This document shows, one piece after another, positions 1-10,150 of a stretch of 64,000 nt of DNA (positions are counted from its first letter, which is position 1; each line of letters opens with the position of its first letter). Both the position numbers and the translations under genes were made by a program. Source of the stretch: an uncultured Clostridia bacterium (GTDB lineage: Bacteria; Bacillota; Clostridia; Lachnospirales; CAG-274); NCBI GenBank assembly GCA_947585865.1, contig CANPXH010000004.1, forward strand, positions 1 to 64,000, given 5' to 3'. The notes beneath the pieces are model-generated. The model was not told the origin of the DNA. It did not search any database and saw only the letters and a list, made by a program, of their open reading frames with translations.

Positions 1-430
1 CGTTTAAGGGGTGTGGGGAGAATCGGAACTCCCCACGTTTTTGGTACTTTTTTCGCAAAAAAGTACATATAAATTTGCTTACTTTTTAAAGTAAGATAAG
101 TAAGATAAAATTCATATATGTTTTATAAGTAACTTCTTTGAGAGGTTTCTCCTTCTGCCGACCGCAATCAGCACTTTTGCCTTCGGCAAAAGCCACTCTA
201 GCGAGTGTCCGATAAATCTTTCGGTGCAATAGTGGTCAGGCAGAATCCCTGCTTCTTTTGGGGTCTAAGGGTATAGAATAAGATAATTTTGGGCCCCAAA
301 AGCCGTTCGGAGGGCTGGTCGTATCACTTCGTGATACTGCTCGCCCAAGCAACCAGGGTGTGGGAACCATCGGAAGGTTCCCACGTTTTTGGTACTTTTT
401 TCAAAAAAGTACAAATAAATTATTTACTTT
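1..430. repeat. Hairpin-rich non-coding island bounded by two copies of a ~70-bp structured repeat (about 10-85 and 357-425)
   Basis: Copy A GTGGGGAG-(A)ATCGGAA-CTCCCCAC then GGTACTTTTTTCGCAAAAAAGTAC; copy B GTGGGAACC-ATCGGAA-GGTTCCCAC then GGTACTTTTTTCAAAAAAGTAC. Further hairpins lie between them; no credible ORF. Confidence 0.75.
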
Positions 431-1260
431 TATTTGAATTTCCTCTGCCTAACTATTTCATACATTATAAGCCCTGCTGAAACGCTGGCATTGAGAGACC
501 CTATTTTGCCGTACATAGGTATCCCCACGGTAAAGTCGCTTTTTTTCTTCACAAGCTCACTCACGCCCGTACCCTCGCTGCCTATTACAAGGGCGATAGG
601 TCCTTTAAGGTCGGAATTAAAATATTCCCTGCCCTGCATATCGGCGCAGACCACCCATATATTTTCCTTCTTAAGCTCCTCAACAGTCCTTGCTATATTC
701 GTAACTCTTGCCACAGGCACAAGCTCCGCCGCTCCCGCCGAAGTCTTGCTTACCACAGCGGTAAGTCCTACGGCTCTTCTCTTTGGTATTATAACACCGT
801 GAGCTCCGCAGCACTCCGCCGTTCTTATTATCGCTCCCAGATTATGCGGATCCGTTATCTCATCGCACACTATTATAAAAGGATCCTCATCCTTATTGCG
901 GGCGGAGGCTATGATATCGCTTACATCACAGTATTCATAAGCGGGGCAAAGGGCAATTATGCCCTGATTGTTGTTGCTTTGGGATATTGCGGCCATTTTT
1001 TCCTTGTCTATCTCCTGTACCACTATACCCTTTTCTCCGGCCTTTGCCACTATCACCTTGAGCGTGCCTTCTATGCCGCCCTTTCGCACAAATATCTTGT
1101 CAATGCTCCTGTCGTTATTTATAGCCTCCAGCACAGGATTTCTGCCTTCAAGCTGCAAGCCGTCGTCAAAGGCGGTGTTATCCTTATATTTATCGAATTT
1201 CTTATTTCTGTTCACATCATATTTTTTTGGTCTTTCATTCTTTTTGTTGTTCCTTTTCAT
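430..1260 (-). CDS. rlmB: 23S rRNA (guanosine-2'-O-)methyltransferase RlmB, TrmH/SpoU family
   Basis: GRNPVLEAI N-terminus, ITDPHNLGAIIRTAECCGAHGVIIPKRR and IGSEGTGVSELVKKKSDFTVGIPMYGKIGSLNASVSAGLIMYE. Start probably the internal Met of MKRNNKKNERPK. Confidence 0.92.
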   Translation of the reverse strand: MKRNNKKNERPKKYDVNRNKKFDKYKDNTAFDDGLQLEGRNPVLEAINNDRSIDKIFVRKGGIEGTLKVIVAKAGEKGIVVQEIDKEKMAAISQSNNNQGIIALCPAYEYCDVSDIIASARNKDEDPFIIVCDEITDPHNLGAIIRTAECCGAHGVIIPKRRAVGLTAVVSKTSAGAAELVPVARVTNIARTVEELKKENIWVVCADMQGREYFNSDLKGPIALVIGSEGTGVSELVKKKSDFTVGIPMYGKIGSLNASVSAGLIMYEIVRQRKFK

Positions 1261-1654
1261 ACATATCCTCCGTGCCTTTTCTGTAAAGCTCCTCAAGTCT
1301 GTCATACTCGCCCTTAAGATAGAGCCAGCCGAAAAGAGCTTCTACGCCTGTCGCCCGCCTGTAGTCCACAATAGACTGATTCTTGGCGGAAGTATTGCTC
1401 TTGGCATTTCTTCCCCGCTTCAGCACAGCATATTCCGCCTCAGTAAGCATAGGCTCTATTATGCTGTATGTGCATGACTGTGCCGTTGCGTTGACAATAT
1501 GCTTTGCCTTTGTGTGCATTTTGTTCACGGGTGCGTTGCCCTCTGATATTATATATCCCCTTGTGAGCAGGTCGTATACCGTATCTCCTATAAATGCCAG
1601 CACAAGAGGAGAAAGCCTGTCCGCCTCTGCGCTTATATCCTTGAATAATTCCAT
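1235..1654 (-). CDS. mrnC: Mini-ribonuclease III (MrnC)
   Basis: LAFIGDTVYDLLTRGYI, RGRNAKSNTSAKNQSIVDYRRATGVEALFGWLYLKG; classic cysS neighbour. Confidence 0.92.
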   Translation of the reverse strand: MELFKDISAEADRLSPLVLAFIGDTVYDLLTRGYIISEGNAPVNKMHTKAKHIVNATAQSCTYSIIEPMLTEAEYAVLKRGRNAKSNTSAKNQSIVDYRRATGVEALFGWLYLKGEYDRLEELYRKGTEDMYEKEQQKE

Positions 1655-1658
1655 AGCC

Positions 1659-3062
1659 TTATTTATATGACCAGCGAACGCCGGCTCTTGTGTCCTCTAT
1701 TACAACGCCCTTTTCCAAAAGCTCAGCCCTTATGGCGTCTGCCTGCGCAAAATCCTTTGCTTTCTTTGCCTCGGCTCTTTTTGCTATAAGCGCCTCTATT
1801 TCCTCTGCTCCTATCCTGTCGCCGCTTTCCTTGTCATCGGGAACTATACCCAGTATATCGCAAAGAAGAAGCAGCTTTTCCCTTATATTCTTTACAAATT
1901 CATTGGATGAATTTTCATTTACATTGACATTGGCAAAGCGTGAAAGCTCAAATATGGCAGTTACGGCATCGGCTGTGTTGAAGTCGTCATCCATAGCCTT
2001 TTCAAACTGCTCTCTGAATTTGTCGGCTTCCTCACTCAGCTTCTTCTCCTCCTCGGTCATGGAGCCTGTGCTGCTCTTTTCAAGGAAGACAAGATTTTTA
2101 TAGGCATTTTTTATTCTCTCAAGACCTTTGCCCGCTGCCTCCATAAGCTCTCTTGAAAAGTTGATGGGGCTTCTGTAATGACCGCTCAGTATAAAAAATC
2201 TCACCACGTCATAGGGCACATGCTCAACGATCTCTCTCAGCGTAAAGAAATTGCCCAAAGATTTGCTCATCTTTTTGTTGTCCACATTTATAAAGCCATT
2301 GTGGAGCCAATATTTTGCAAAGGGCTTGCCGTTGGCCGCCTCGGACTGGGCTATTTCGTTTTCGTGATGGGGGAATATAAGATCCTCTCCGCCTGCGTGT
2401 ATGTCTATGGTATCGCCTAAGTATTTTTTAGCCATAACGGAGCACTCTATGTGCCATCCCGGTCTGCCCTGGCTCCATGGCGAATCCCAATAAGGCTCTC
2501 CCTCTTTCTTAGGCTTCCAAAGCACAAAGTCCATAGGATCCCTCTTGTTCTCGTCTACGGCTATCCTTGCGCCCGCTTCCAGATCCTCTGTATTTTTTCC
2601 TGAAAGCTTGCCGTATTCGGGAAATGACTTTGTGTCATAAAAAACGCTGCCGTCTACAACATAGGCATGACCCTTGTCTATAAGCGTTTGTATCATATCT
2701 ATTATGCCGCTCATCTCCTCGGTCACCTTTGGATTTTTAGTGGCAGGCTCTACATTAAGACCTTCCGCATCCTTTATCGCTTCCTTAATAAAGCGCTCCG
2801 AGATAACAGTGGACTCAACGCCCTCTTCTATCGCTCTCTTTATTATCTTGTCGTCTACATCGGTAAAGTTTTGCACATAATTTACCTCATAGCCCTTGTA
2901 TTCCATATATCTTCTTATAGTGTCGAATATAACGTAAGGCCTTGCGTTTCCTATATGGATATAGTCATATACGGTAGGTCCGCAGACATACATCTTTACC
3001 TTGCCCTCCTCAAGAGGCACAAATTCTTCCTTTTTCCTTGTCAATGTGTTATACAGCTTCAT
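1659..3062 (-). CDS. cysS: Cysteinyl-tRNA synthetase
   Basis: [17 protein letters not shown] (HIGH), [17 protein letters not shown] motifs. Confidence 0.98.
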   Translation of the reverse strand: MKLYNTLTRKKEEFVPLEEGKVKMYVCGPTVYDYIHIGNARPYVIFDTIRRYMEYKGYEVNYVQNFTDVDDKIIKRAIEEGVESTVISERFIKEAIKDAEGLNVEPATKNPKVTEEMSGIIDMIQTLIDKGHAYVVDGSVFYDTKSFPEYGKLSGKNTEDLEAGARIAVDENKRDPMDFVLWKPKKEGEPYWDSPWSQGRPGWHIECSVMAKKYLGDTIDIHAGGEDLIFPHHENEIAQSEAANGKPFAKYWLHNGFINVDNKKMSKSLGNFFTLREIVEHVPYDVVRFFILSGHYRSPINFSRELMEAAGKGLERIKNAYKNLVFLEKSSTGSMTEEEKKLSEEADKFREQFEKAMDDDFNTADAVTAIFELSRFANVNVNENSSNEFVKNIREKLLLLCDILGIVPDDKESGDRIGAEEIEALIAKRAEAKKAKDFAQADAIRAELLEKGVVIEDTRAGVRWSYK

Positions 3063-3750
3063 TTTTATTGTCCTCCGTTTTGTATTTTTCTATCTGCTTT
3101 TCAAGCTTATCTATCTGTACTCTAAGTCTGCAAAGCTCCATTTCCACAGGATCGGGAAGCCTGAGCTGATCCAAATTGTCGGAAGGTGCGGTATCTACGG
3201 CGGAACGTGCTATGGAATGAGCGGGCACGCCCACTACGGTAGAATAGGGCTTTGTATCCGCAAGCACCACCGAGCCTGCGCCTATCTTGCTGTCATGGCC
3301 TATGGTAATAGGCCCAAGCACCTTTGCTCCCGCGCCTATCATTACATTCTGCTCGACTGTAGGGTGCCTTTTGCCCGTGTCCTTTCCGGTGCCGCCCAAG
3401 GTCACATTCTGATAAATCAGCACATTATCCCCTATCTCGCAGGTCTCGCCTATCACAACGCCCATTCCGTGATCTATGAATACGCCTCGGCCTATCTTGG
3501 CTCCCGGATGTATCTCTATGCCTGTGAACCAGCGGGATATCTGTGATATAGCTCTTGCCAGAAAGAACAGACGCCATGTGTAGAGCTTATGCGCCAGCCT
3601 GTGGCTGAGCATTGCCCAAAAGCTGGAATAGAGTATTACCTCTATGGTGCTTTTGATGGCAGGATCCTTTCTCTTGACCGTGGCCGCCTCCTTGCGGGCG
3701 ATAAGGGCAAAAAGAATTATAAGTATCAATATAACTATAAGTATTTTCAT
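3049..3750 (-). CDS. cysE: Serine O-acetyltransferase
   Basis: [55 protein letters not shown] hexapeptide repeats; downstream of Cys T-box. Confidence 0.96.
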   Translation of the reverse strand: MKILIVILILIILFALIARKEAATVKRKDPAIKSTIEVILYSSFWAMLSHRLAHKLYTWRLFFLARAISQISRWFTGIEIHPGAKIGRGVFIDHGMGVVIGETCEIGDNVLIYQNVTLGGTGKDTGKRHPTVEQNVMIGAGAKVLGPITIGHDSKIGAGSVVLADTKPYSTVVGVPAHSIARSAVDTAPSDNLDQLRLPDPVEMELCRLRVQIDKLEKQIEKYKTEDNKNEAV

Positions 3751-3767
3751 AACGATATCTCCTTATA

Positions 3768-4005
3768 AATAAAAACGCCGTCTCACATAGAGACGACGGT
3801 GCGTGGTTCCACTCTAATTGGTATAAATACCCTCTCGATGCTTTAACGCAGCAGACGTGCGCCGCTAAGCTCGTATGTACTACGATATGCCTCACGGCAC
3901 AGGCTCGGAAATGCACTTCACCTATATCTGTCCTCGGAACACTTCCAGCATATATGTTCCTCTCTGTCAGGAAAATAAGGGCTACTCTTTTCTTCACAGC
4001 CTTTA
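3768..4005 (-). promoter_or_regulatory. T-box leader, tRNA-Cys responsive, upstream of cysE-cysS
   Basis: Minus strand reads AGAGTGGAACCACGC (T-box with TGGA, matching a U discriminator), then the terminator CGTCTCTATGTGAGACGGCGTTTTTATTT. Candidate TGC specifier in GTGAAGTGCATTTCC and an AAAGAGTAG-like stem I start. Confidence 0.87.
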
Positions 4006-4085
4006 TATATGTATATGATATTTTAACTTGAAATGTTCCGATTGTCAAGCTAAAATCATACAAAAACCTGTCACGATATTGTAAC

Positions 4086-5477
4086 TTGACAGAAATTGTA
4101 TATTGCATTAAAATGTATCTTGAATATAAATCTACGGGGGCTGGTTTTTTGTTAAGTGACATAGTGATCATATTGCTTCTCATAATAGTCAAGGGTATAG
4201 TGATATGCTGTTCCACGTCGGTATCCGTGCTGGAGATAAAAAAGGCAAAGTATACCTCTGACAAGGATGATCCCAACAGTAAAAAAATATCCGCCATACT
4301 TGACAATTCTCAGAAATATACAAACGCAACAGGCGTAATGAATGCATTGCTCGCCATAATAATAGGCTTTATGATAGGCTTTAGCCTTATGGAAGACGTT
4401 GTGCCCAAATTAAACGCCGCCCTTGATACAGGCGTTATAATATCACAGCTTTTGGCGGCAGTCATACTGATAGCGGCGGCAACATATTTTTTCTCTCTTT
4501 TCAGCATAATAGTGCCCAAGAACATAGCCCATAAGATGCCGGACAAGGTAGTGCTCAAGCTGAATTGGCTCATGAAGCTCATATGTGTGGTATTCAAGCC
4601 TTTTATGGGCATAATAGACGTGTCCTGCAAAATATTCAATATATTTGCCGATGACGAATACGACATAGAAAGCGACGTAAGCGAAAACGAGATACTTATG
4701 ATGGTAGACGCAGGCGGCGAAAGCGGCAGCATAGATGAGCACGAAATGGAAATGATAAACAACATTTTCGACTTTGACGACAGGAATGCCGAAGAAATAG
4801 CCACGCACAGAAAGGAAATAGTGGCGGTGCCCATAGACATAAGCGTTGACGAGCTCATAAATGTGATAACCACGGAGAAATTCTCCCGTATACCCGTATA
4901 TGAAGAGGATATAGACAATATAGTCGGCATACTTCACATAAGAGATTTTATAAACGTGATATTGGAAAAAGGCAAGGACAGCTTTAATATAAGAGATATA
5001 ATAATGGAGCCCTTTTTCGTTCCATCCACAAAGAAGGCGGATTCCCTCTTTGAGGAAATGCAGAAGAAAAAGGTGCATATGGCAGTGGTGGCCGATGAAT
5101 ACGGCGGTACGGCAGGCATAATAACAATGGAAGACCTTATAGAAGAGGTCATGGGTGAGATACAAGACGAGTACGATGAAGAAGAACAGCCGGAGATAAC
5201 CGAGCTTACCGAAAAGGTGACCATTATAGAAGGCTCAACAAGTCTTGACGATGTAGCCGAAAAGCTGGAAATAGAAATGCCTGTAGACGAATATGACACA
5301 CTTGCGGGCTTTCTTGTGGGTCTTATGGACAAGATACCCGAAGAAAAGGATGTGGACACCATATTGGAATACAAGGGCTACATCTTCCGCCTTGATAAAA
5401 TTGAGGACAAGCGTATAGCTATAGTCACCGTCATAAAGAAAGAAGAAGAACAGGAAGATGAAAATGAAAATATTTGA
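4086..5477 (+). CDS. Hemolysin/CorC-type CNNM + CBS domain membrane protein (HlyC/CorC family)
   Basis: N-terminal TM region (DUF21-like), CBS pair (FSRIPVYEEDIDNIVGILHIRDF; VVADEYGGTAGIITMEDLIEEVMGEIQDEYDEE), CorC_HlyC C-terminal domain. Start may be at an internal Met. Confidence 0.9.
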   Translation: MTEIVYCIKMYLEYKSTGAGFLLSDIVIILLLIIVKGIVICCSTSVSVLEIKKAKYTSDKDDPNSKKISAILDNSQKYTNATGVMNALLAIIIGFMIGFSLMEDVVPKLNAALDTGVIISQLLAAVILIAAATYFFSLFSIIVPKNIAHKMPDKVVLKLNWLMKLICVVFKPFMGIIDVSCKIFNIFADDEYDIESDVSENEILMMVDAGGESGSIDEHEMEMINNIFDFDDRNAEEIATHRKEIVAVPIDISVDELINVITTEKFSRIPVYEEDIDNIVGILHIRDFINVILEKGKDSFNIRDIIMEPFFVPSTKKADSLFEEMQKKKVHMAVVADEYGGTAGIITMEDLIEEVMGEIQDEYDEEEQPEITELTEKVTIIEGSTSLDDVAEKLEIEMPVDEYDTLAGFLVGLMDKIPEEKDVDTILEYKGYIFRLDKIEDKRIAIVTVIKKEEEQEDENENI

Positions 5478-5806
5478 GCCGGCCGAATAGTCGCACACAT
5501 TTGTGTGAGGAAAGTCCGGGCTCCGCAGAGCAGGGTGCCTGATAACGTCAGGTGGAGGCGACTCTAAGGAAAGTGCAACAGAAATAAACCGCCTGCTTGC
5601 AGGTAAGGATGGAAAGGCAGCGTAAGAGACTACCGCATATATGGTAACATATATGGCTATGTAAACCCCACCCGGAGCAAGTTCGGATCAAAGCAATAAG
5701 GGCTGCTCGTCCTGCTTTGAGGTTTGAACGCTGGATACCGCCGGTGACGGCGGTACAAGATAGATGACTATTCAAGACAGAACCCGGCTTATAGGCCGAC
5801 TCAAAC
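5477..5806 (+). ncRNA. rnpB: RNase P RNA (bacterial)
   Basis: GAGGAAAGTCCGGGCTCC, CAGGGTGCCTGATAACGTCAGG, AGGAAAGTGCAACAGAAA, GGTAAGGATGGAAAGGCA, AAACCCCACCCGGAGCAAG, ACAGAACCCGGCTTATAGGCCGACTC. Confidence 0.97.
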
Positions 5807-5810
5807 CCTG

Positions 5811-5960
5811 GTCAAGGATATTCGTACTACGCTTTCGCTACGTACTCATAACCGACGGCTTTTGCCAAAGCCTTTGTATTCAGCAGGAGCTTGCACCCCT
5901 GCTGAATACAAAAGTAAGTACTCGCCGCTTATAGAGGCGGGAGACTTATCCGTCGATTAA
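5811..5960. repeat. Structured repeat copy R1
   Basis: 148/150 positions identical to 53948-54097 by direct comparison; nested inverted repeats including TTTGTATTCAGCAGG/CCTGCTGAATACAAA. Confidence 0.9.
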
Positions 5961-6052
5961 ATAAAGGCTTTCAGTTTACATATATGCTAATTTTCCCCCC
6001 CCCGGTTTTTCCCCCAACTGCACAGGCGGGAATGTCGGGGCAGCGGCATTTA

Positions 6053-6526
6053 TTATTTCCTTTGTCTTGCCTTTCCCGACATTTTTTCTATCTTTATGCA
6101 AAATACCGCTGTTTTATCCGCATCGGAATTTATGTAAGCGGCGCCCTTTTCGGCATGATCAGGTGAAAATTTCCTTATCATTTCCGTAAGGGCATATTTT
6201 TTTTCGTCTTTATTTTTTACCTGAATGGCAGTGCCGAACACTACAGCACTTTCATAGCTTGTAGAAAACTTTTCGGGTATAGGCTCATGCCTTGTCACAA
6301 CGGTGAAGCACACCCTGTTGTCATAGGCGATATTGTCCTTTTTATGACCCTCCTGCGCACAGTGAAAATAAATACTGTCTCCGGTAAACACATAGTTGAG
6401 AGGCACGCCGTAGGGATATCCGTTTTCGCCTATGGTGGAAAGCACACCGTAATCTCCCTTTTTCAATATTTCTATGGTCTCCGCCTGTGAAAGCTCTCTG
6501 TCTTTTCTTCTCATTTCTCTGAACAT
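6053..6526 (-). CDS. Pyridoxamine 5'-phosphate oxidase family / NimA-like flavin-binding protein
   Basis: MRRKDRELSQAETIEILKKGDYGVLSTIGENGYPYGVPLNYV...IYFHCAQEGHKKDNI. Confidence 0.85.
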   Translation of the reverse strand: MFREMRRKDRELSQAETIEILKKGDYGVLSTIGENGYPYGVPLNYVFTGDSIYFHCAQEGHKKDNIAYDNRVCFTVVTRHEPIPEKFSTSYESAVVFGTAIQVKNKDEKKYALTEMIRKFSPDHAEKGAAYINSDADKTAVFCIKIEKMSGKARQRK

Positions 6527-6538
6527 ATTTATCTCTCC

Positions 6539-7699
6539 TTACAGTATTCCGCTTTCCTTTATATTTTTAACAGCTCTTTCAAGCACGTCAGTAGGCTGCA
6601 CAAGAGCCATCCTCACATAGCCCTCGCCCAGCTCTCCGAAGGAAACTCCCGGCACGCAAAGAACTCCCGCCTTTTCCAAAAGGTCAAATGTGAACCTTGT
6701 GGAGGAAATATATTTAGGCGGTATGGGAAACCATGTGAACATTGTGGAATCCGTGAGAGGCACATGCCAGCCTATTTCATTAAGCCCCTTGCAAAGTGTG
6801 TCTCTTCTTTTTCTGTACTCCTCCCTGTTTTTCACAACTATATCCTGAGGACCTGTGAGAGCGGCTATGGCAGCCGTCTGCACGCCCTTGCATATGCCGT
6901 AGTCTATCTGAGAACGAAAGGCTCTGAAGCGCTTTATTATATTGGCATTGCCCAATGCAAATGACAGCCTGAGCCCAGTCAGATTGTAGCTTTTGGAAAG
7001 AGAATTAAACTCGATGCCCACATCAAAGGCCCCTTCTATCTCAAGAAAGGACAGCCCCGGCTCATAGTCGTATATAAGCTCCGAATAGGCGTTGTCGTGT
7101 ATGACTATGATATCGTGCTTCTTTGCAAAGGCAACAAGCCTTTCGTAAAAATCACGGCCTGCGTGGGCGGTAGTCGGATTGTTGGGATATGACACCACCA
7201 TCATTTTAGCCCTCATGGCTATATCCTCGGGTATGGCATCAAGATCTATTATATAGCTGTTCTCCTTAAGCAGCGGCATATAATGAAGCTCTACGTCTGC
7301 CATCGTAGGGCCGAACGAAAATATCTGATAGCACGGATCCGGCACCAGCACCACATCTCCCGGATCGCAAAGGGGAAATGCGATGTGGGCTATCCCCTCC
7401 TGTGAACCATTGACCGCAAGTATGTTTTCTCTGCCCAGTTCAACGCCGTATCTCCTTTTGTACCAATGCTGTACGGCAGCTATGAGTTCCGGGCTTTCCG
7501 TCATGCCGTATTTATAGTTCTCAGGCTCAAGCATAGCCTCGGACACGGCCTTCATCACAAAGTCCGCAGGCGGCAGATCGGGTGTGCCTATGGACAGGTT
7601 TATGACCTCCCTGCCCTTTGCCTCCAGTTCTCGCTTTGCCTCGTCAAGATCCATTAATATATTTGCATTTATCTGTCCGAATTTTTTTGAAAAGTTCAT
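6539..7699 (-). CDS. Class I/II PLP-dependent aminotransferase (LL-DAP aminotransferase-like)
   Basis: NLSIGTPDLPP, VVSYPNNPTTAHA, NSLSKSYNLTGLRLSFALGN (PLP lysine). Confidence 0.9.
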   Translation of the reverse strand: MNFSKKFGQINANILMDLDEAKRELEAKGREVINLSIGTPDLPPADFVMKAVSEAMLEPENYKYGMTESPELIAAVQHWYKRRYGVELGRENILAVNGSQEGIAHIAFPLCDPGDVVLVPDPCYQIFSFGPTMADVELHYMPLLKENSYIIDLDAIPEDIAMRAKMMVVSYPNNPTTAHAGRDFYERLVAFAKKHDIIVIHDNAYSELIYDYEPGLSFLEIEGAFDVGIEFNSLSKSYNLTGLRLSFALGNANIIKRFRAFRSQIDYGICKGVQTAAIAALTGPQDIVVKNREEYRKRRDTLCKGLNEIGWHVPLTDSTMFTWFPIPPKYISSTRFTFDLLEKAGVLCVPGVSFGELGEGYVRMALVQPTDVLERAVKNIKESGIL

Positions 7700-7829
7700 T
7701 TGTATATGCTCCTTTGTTTGCTCATATATTTAATATACAATTATTGATGTTTTATTTCAAGTGAAATATTGAAATTTCTGTTTGTTTATTGTATAATATG
7801 TGATATATTTTTTTCACGGGAGAATTTAT

Positions 7830-8330
7830 ATGGAAGCATTACTTAATTTTTTACTTGAGATATTAAACGGCCTCAACAAAGACCTTACACTTCTGATAGT
7901 ATCCATGGTGCCTCTTATAGAACTGAGAGGCGGCATCATAGCGGCTGCTCTTTTGGGCGTGCCCGTTGCAAGGGGCTGGCTCATATGTATATTGGGCAAT
8001 ATGATACCCATACCCTTTATACTTCTTTTCATAAATAAGATATTCGATATAATGAAATTGTGGAGGCCCACGGCAAAGCTTGTGGATAAGCTGGAAACAA
8101 GAGCTATGGGCAAAAGCGAAAAGATACAGAGATATGAATTTTGGGGGCTTATGCTCTTTGTGGGCATACCCCTGCCGGGCACAGGTGCGTGGACAGGAGC
8201 TCTTATAGCCTCACTGCTTCGCATAAAGCTGAAAAAGGCGGTGCCCGCCATTGTATGCGGCATACTTTTGGCAAGCGCCATAATGCTTGTGATAAGCTAC
8301 GGCGGAGCATACATCATAAAAATGCTGTGA
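7830..8330 (+). CDS. Small multidrug export protein family (COG2426-like) membrane protein
   Basis: VSMVPLIELRGGIIAAALLGVP, LFVGIPLPGTGAWTGALIASLL; GGGAG upstream of ATG at 7830. Confidence 0.82.
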   Translation: MEALLNFLLEILNGLNKDLTLLIVSMVPLIELRGGIIAAALLGVPVARGWLICILGNMIPIPFILLFINKIFDIMKLWRPTAKLVDKLETRAMGKSEKIQRYEFWGLMLFVGIPLPGTGAWTGALIASLLRIKLKKAVPAIVCGILLASAIMLVISYGGAYIIKML

Positions 8331-8333
8331 TAA

Positions 8334-8385
8334 AAATACCGATCTCGGAGCATATGCTGCTTCGGGATCGGTATTCTTGTTTTTC
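8334..8385. terminator. Bidirectional hairpin between convergent genes
   Basis: ATACCGATC ... GATCGGTAT with flanking A/T tracts. Confidence 0.65.
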
Positions 8386-9563
8386 TATTTATTCGATATT
8401 GCAGCGCCTGATGTCACAGCCGCTTCGGCAACTGCCTTGGCTACGTTCTCGGCTACGCTTTTGTTAAGGGCAGACGGTATTATGATGCCCTTTGCAAGAT
8501 CCTCCTTCGTTACAAGATCCGATATGGCTTTTGAGGCGGCAAGCTTCATTTCATCGTTTATATCACTTGCCCTTACGTCAAGAGCACCTCTGAATATGCC
8601 GGGGAAAGCCAGCACATTGTTTATCTGATTGGGATAATCGGAACGGCCTGTTGCCACTACCTTGGCTCCTGCCTTGAGAGCTTCCTCCGGAAGTATCTCC
8701 GGGTCGGGATTTGCCATTGCAAATATTATGGGATCTTCATTCATGGTCCTTACCATATCCCCTGTAAGTAAATTGGGAGCGGATACGCCTATAAAAATAT
8801 CGGCTCCTTTTATTATGTCGGCAAGAGTTCCGTCTTCGTGATACGGGTTGGTCATCTTTGCAAGTTCTTCAAGCGATGGATCCCTGTATGTCTTATCGGC
8901 TGTTATAACGCCGTCTATATTGCGCATCACTATGTTCTTAAAGCCTGCCGTTATAAGGAGCTTTGCTATAGCAGTGCCTGCTGCGCCCGCACCGCTCATA
9001 ACCACCTTGCATTCCTCGGCTTTTTTCCCTGTCAGCTTAAGGGCGTTCCTTATGCCCGAAAGCACTACTACGGCAGTGCCGTGCTGGTCATCGTGAAAAA
9101 TGGGTATGCTGCATTTTTCCTTAAGCCTCTTCTCTATCTCAAAGCATCTCGGCGCACTTATATCTTCAAGATTTATGCCGCCGAAGCTGTCGGATATCCT
9201 GTATACGGTCTCTACCACGGTATCCACATCCTGTGAATTCACACAAAGAGGAAAGGCGTCTACACCTGCAAATTCCTTGAAGAGAACACACTTGCCCTCC
9301 ATAACGGGCATACCTGCCAAAGGACCTATGTTGCCCAGCCCAAGCACGGCAGAACCGTCTGTTATAACGGCTACCATATTGTGTTTTCTCGTGAGCTCGT
9401 ACACCTTGTCGGGATCCTTCTTTATTGCAAGGCACGGCTCGGCAACGCCGGGAGTATATGCTGTTGACAGATCGTCTGCATTTTTTATTTCGGCTCTCGA
9501 TATCACTTCTATCTTGCCTGCCCATTCCTTATGCTTTTCCATTGCTGCTTTTTTGTAATCCAT
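8385..9563 (-). CDS. NAD(P)-dependent malic enzyme
   Basis: STAYTPGVAEPCLAI, AVITDGSAVLGLGNIGPLAGMPVMEGK, FHDDQHGTAVV, SGAGAAGTAIAKLL; AAAGGAG upstream of ATG at 9563. Confidence 0.95.
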   Translation of the reverse strand: MDYKKAAMEKHKEWAGKIEVISRAEIKNADDLSTAYTPGVAEPCLAIKKDPDKVYELTRKHNMVAVITDGSAVLGLGNIGPLAGMPVMEGKCVLFKEFAGVDAFPLCVNSQDVDTVVETVYRISDSFGGINLEDISAPRCFEIEKRLKEKCSIPIFHDDQHGTAVVVLSGIRNALKLTGKKAEECKVVMSGAGAAGTAIAKLLITAGFKNIVMRNIDGVITADKTYRDPSLEELAKMTNPYHEDGTLADIIKGADIFIGVSAPNLLTGDMVRTMNEDPIIFAMANPDPEILPEEALKAGAKVVATGRSDYPNQINNVLAFPGIFRGALDVRASDINDEMKLAASKAISDLVTKEDLAKGIIIPSALNKSVAENVAKAVAEAAVTSGAAISNK

Positions 9564-9685
9564 TTTTGTTTCTCCTTTGTATTTGGTGATTTGGATAAGC
9601 CTTGCCGATAATTTTGGCAAAGCTTAAAAATATATGTTTGATTTGGCTTTATGATTTGGCAAAGCGGCTGTGTTTTCACTGTTTG

Positions 9686-10150
9686 TCATTGAAATTTGGC
9701 CTTGAATTCCTTCTGTGCTTCTCTCTGCTGATCCTTCTTGGCAATATCCTGGCGCTTGTCGTAAAGCTTTTTGCCCTTTGCAACGGCTATATCCACCTTT
9801 ACAAGAGAGCCCTTTAAATATACTCTCAAAGGAACTATGGTCGATCCGTCTCTCGTTACTGCGCCAATGAGCTTATTTATCTCATATTTGTGGAGCAGGA
9901 GCCTTCTGTCCGCAAGGGGATCGTGATTGAAGCGGTTGCCCTGCTCATAAGGACTTATGTGCATTTGCTTTATTATCGCCTCTCCGTTTTCTATTTTAAC
10001 AAAGCTGTCCTTAAGATTACATCGGCCCGCCCTCATGGACTTTACCTCTGTACCCGTAAGAGCGATGCCTGCCTGAAAGGTCTCCAGTATAAAGTAATCG
10101 TGGTACGCCTTTTTATTGTTGGCAATTATCTTGATGCTCTCCTTGCTCAT
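9686..10150 (-). CDS. smpB: SsrA-binding protein SmpB
   Basis: [43 protein letters not shown]-terminal [17 protein letters not shown]. Confidence 0.97.
   Translation of the reverse strand: MSKESIKIIANNKKAYHDYFILETFQAGIALTGTEVKSMRAGRCNLKDSFVKIENGEAIIKQMHISPYEQGNRFNHDPLADRRLLLHKYEINKLIGAVTRDGSTIVPLRVYLKGSLVKVDIAVAKGKKLYDKRQDIAKKDQQREAQKEFKAKFQ

Noticed and set aside
289-480. 63-aa plus-strand ORF
   Set aside because: Runs through the hairpin repeat island; the translation just reflects the repeat.
3587-4306. 239-aa minus-strand ORF
   Set aside because: Spans the T-box leader and part of cysE in another frame; no family signature.
5996-6015. C9 and C5 homopolymer tracts as a possible phase-variation switch
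   Set aside because: They lie in the intergenic region past the 3' end of the NimA-like gene, away from any promoter or start; no coding consequence.
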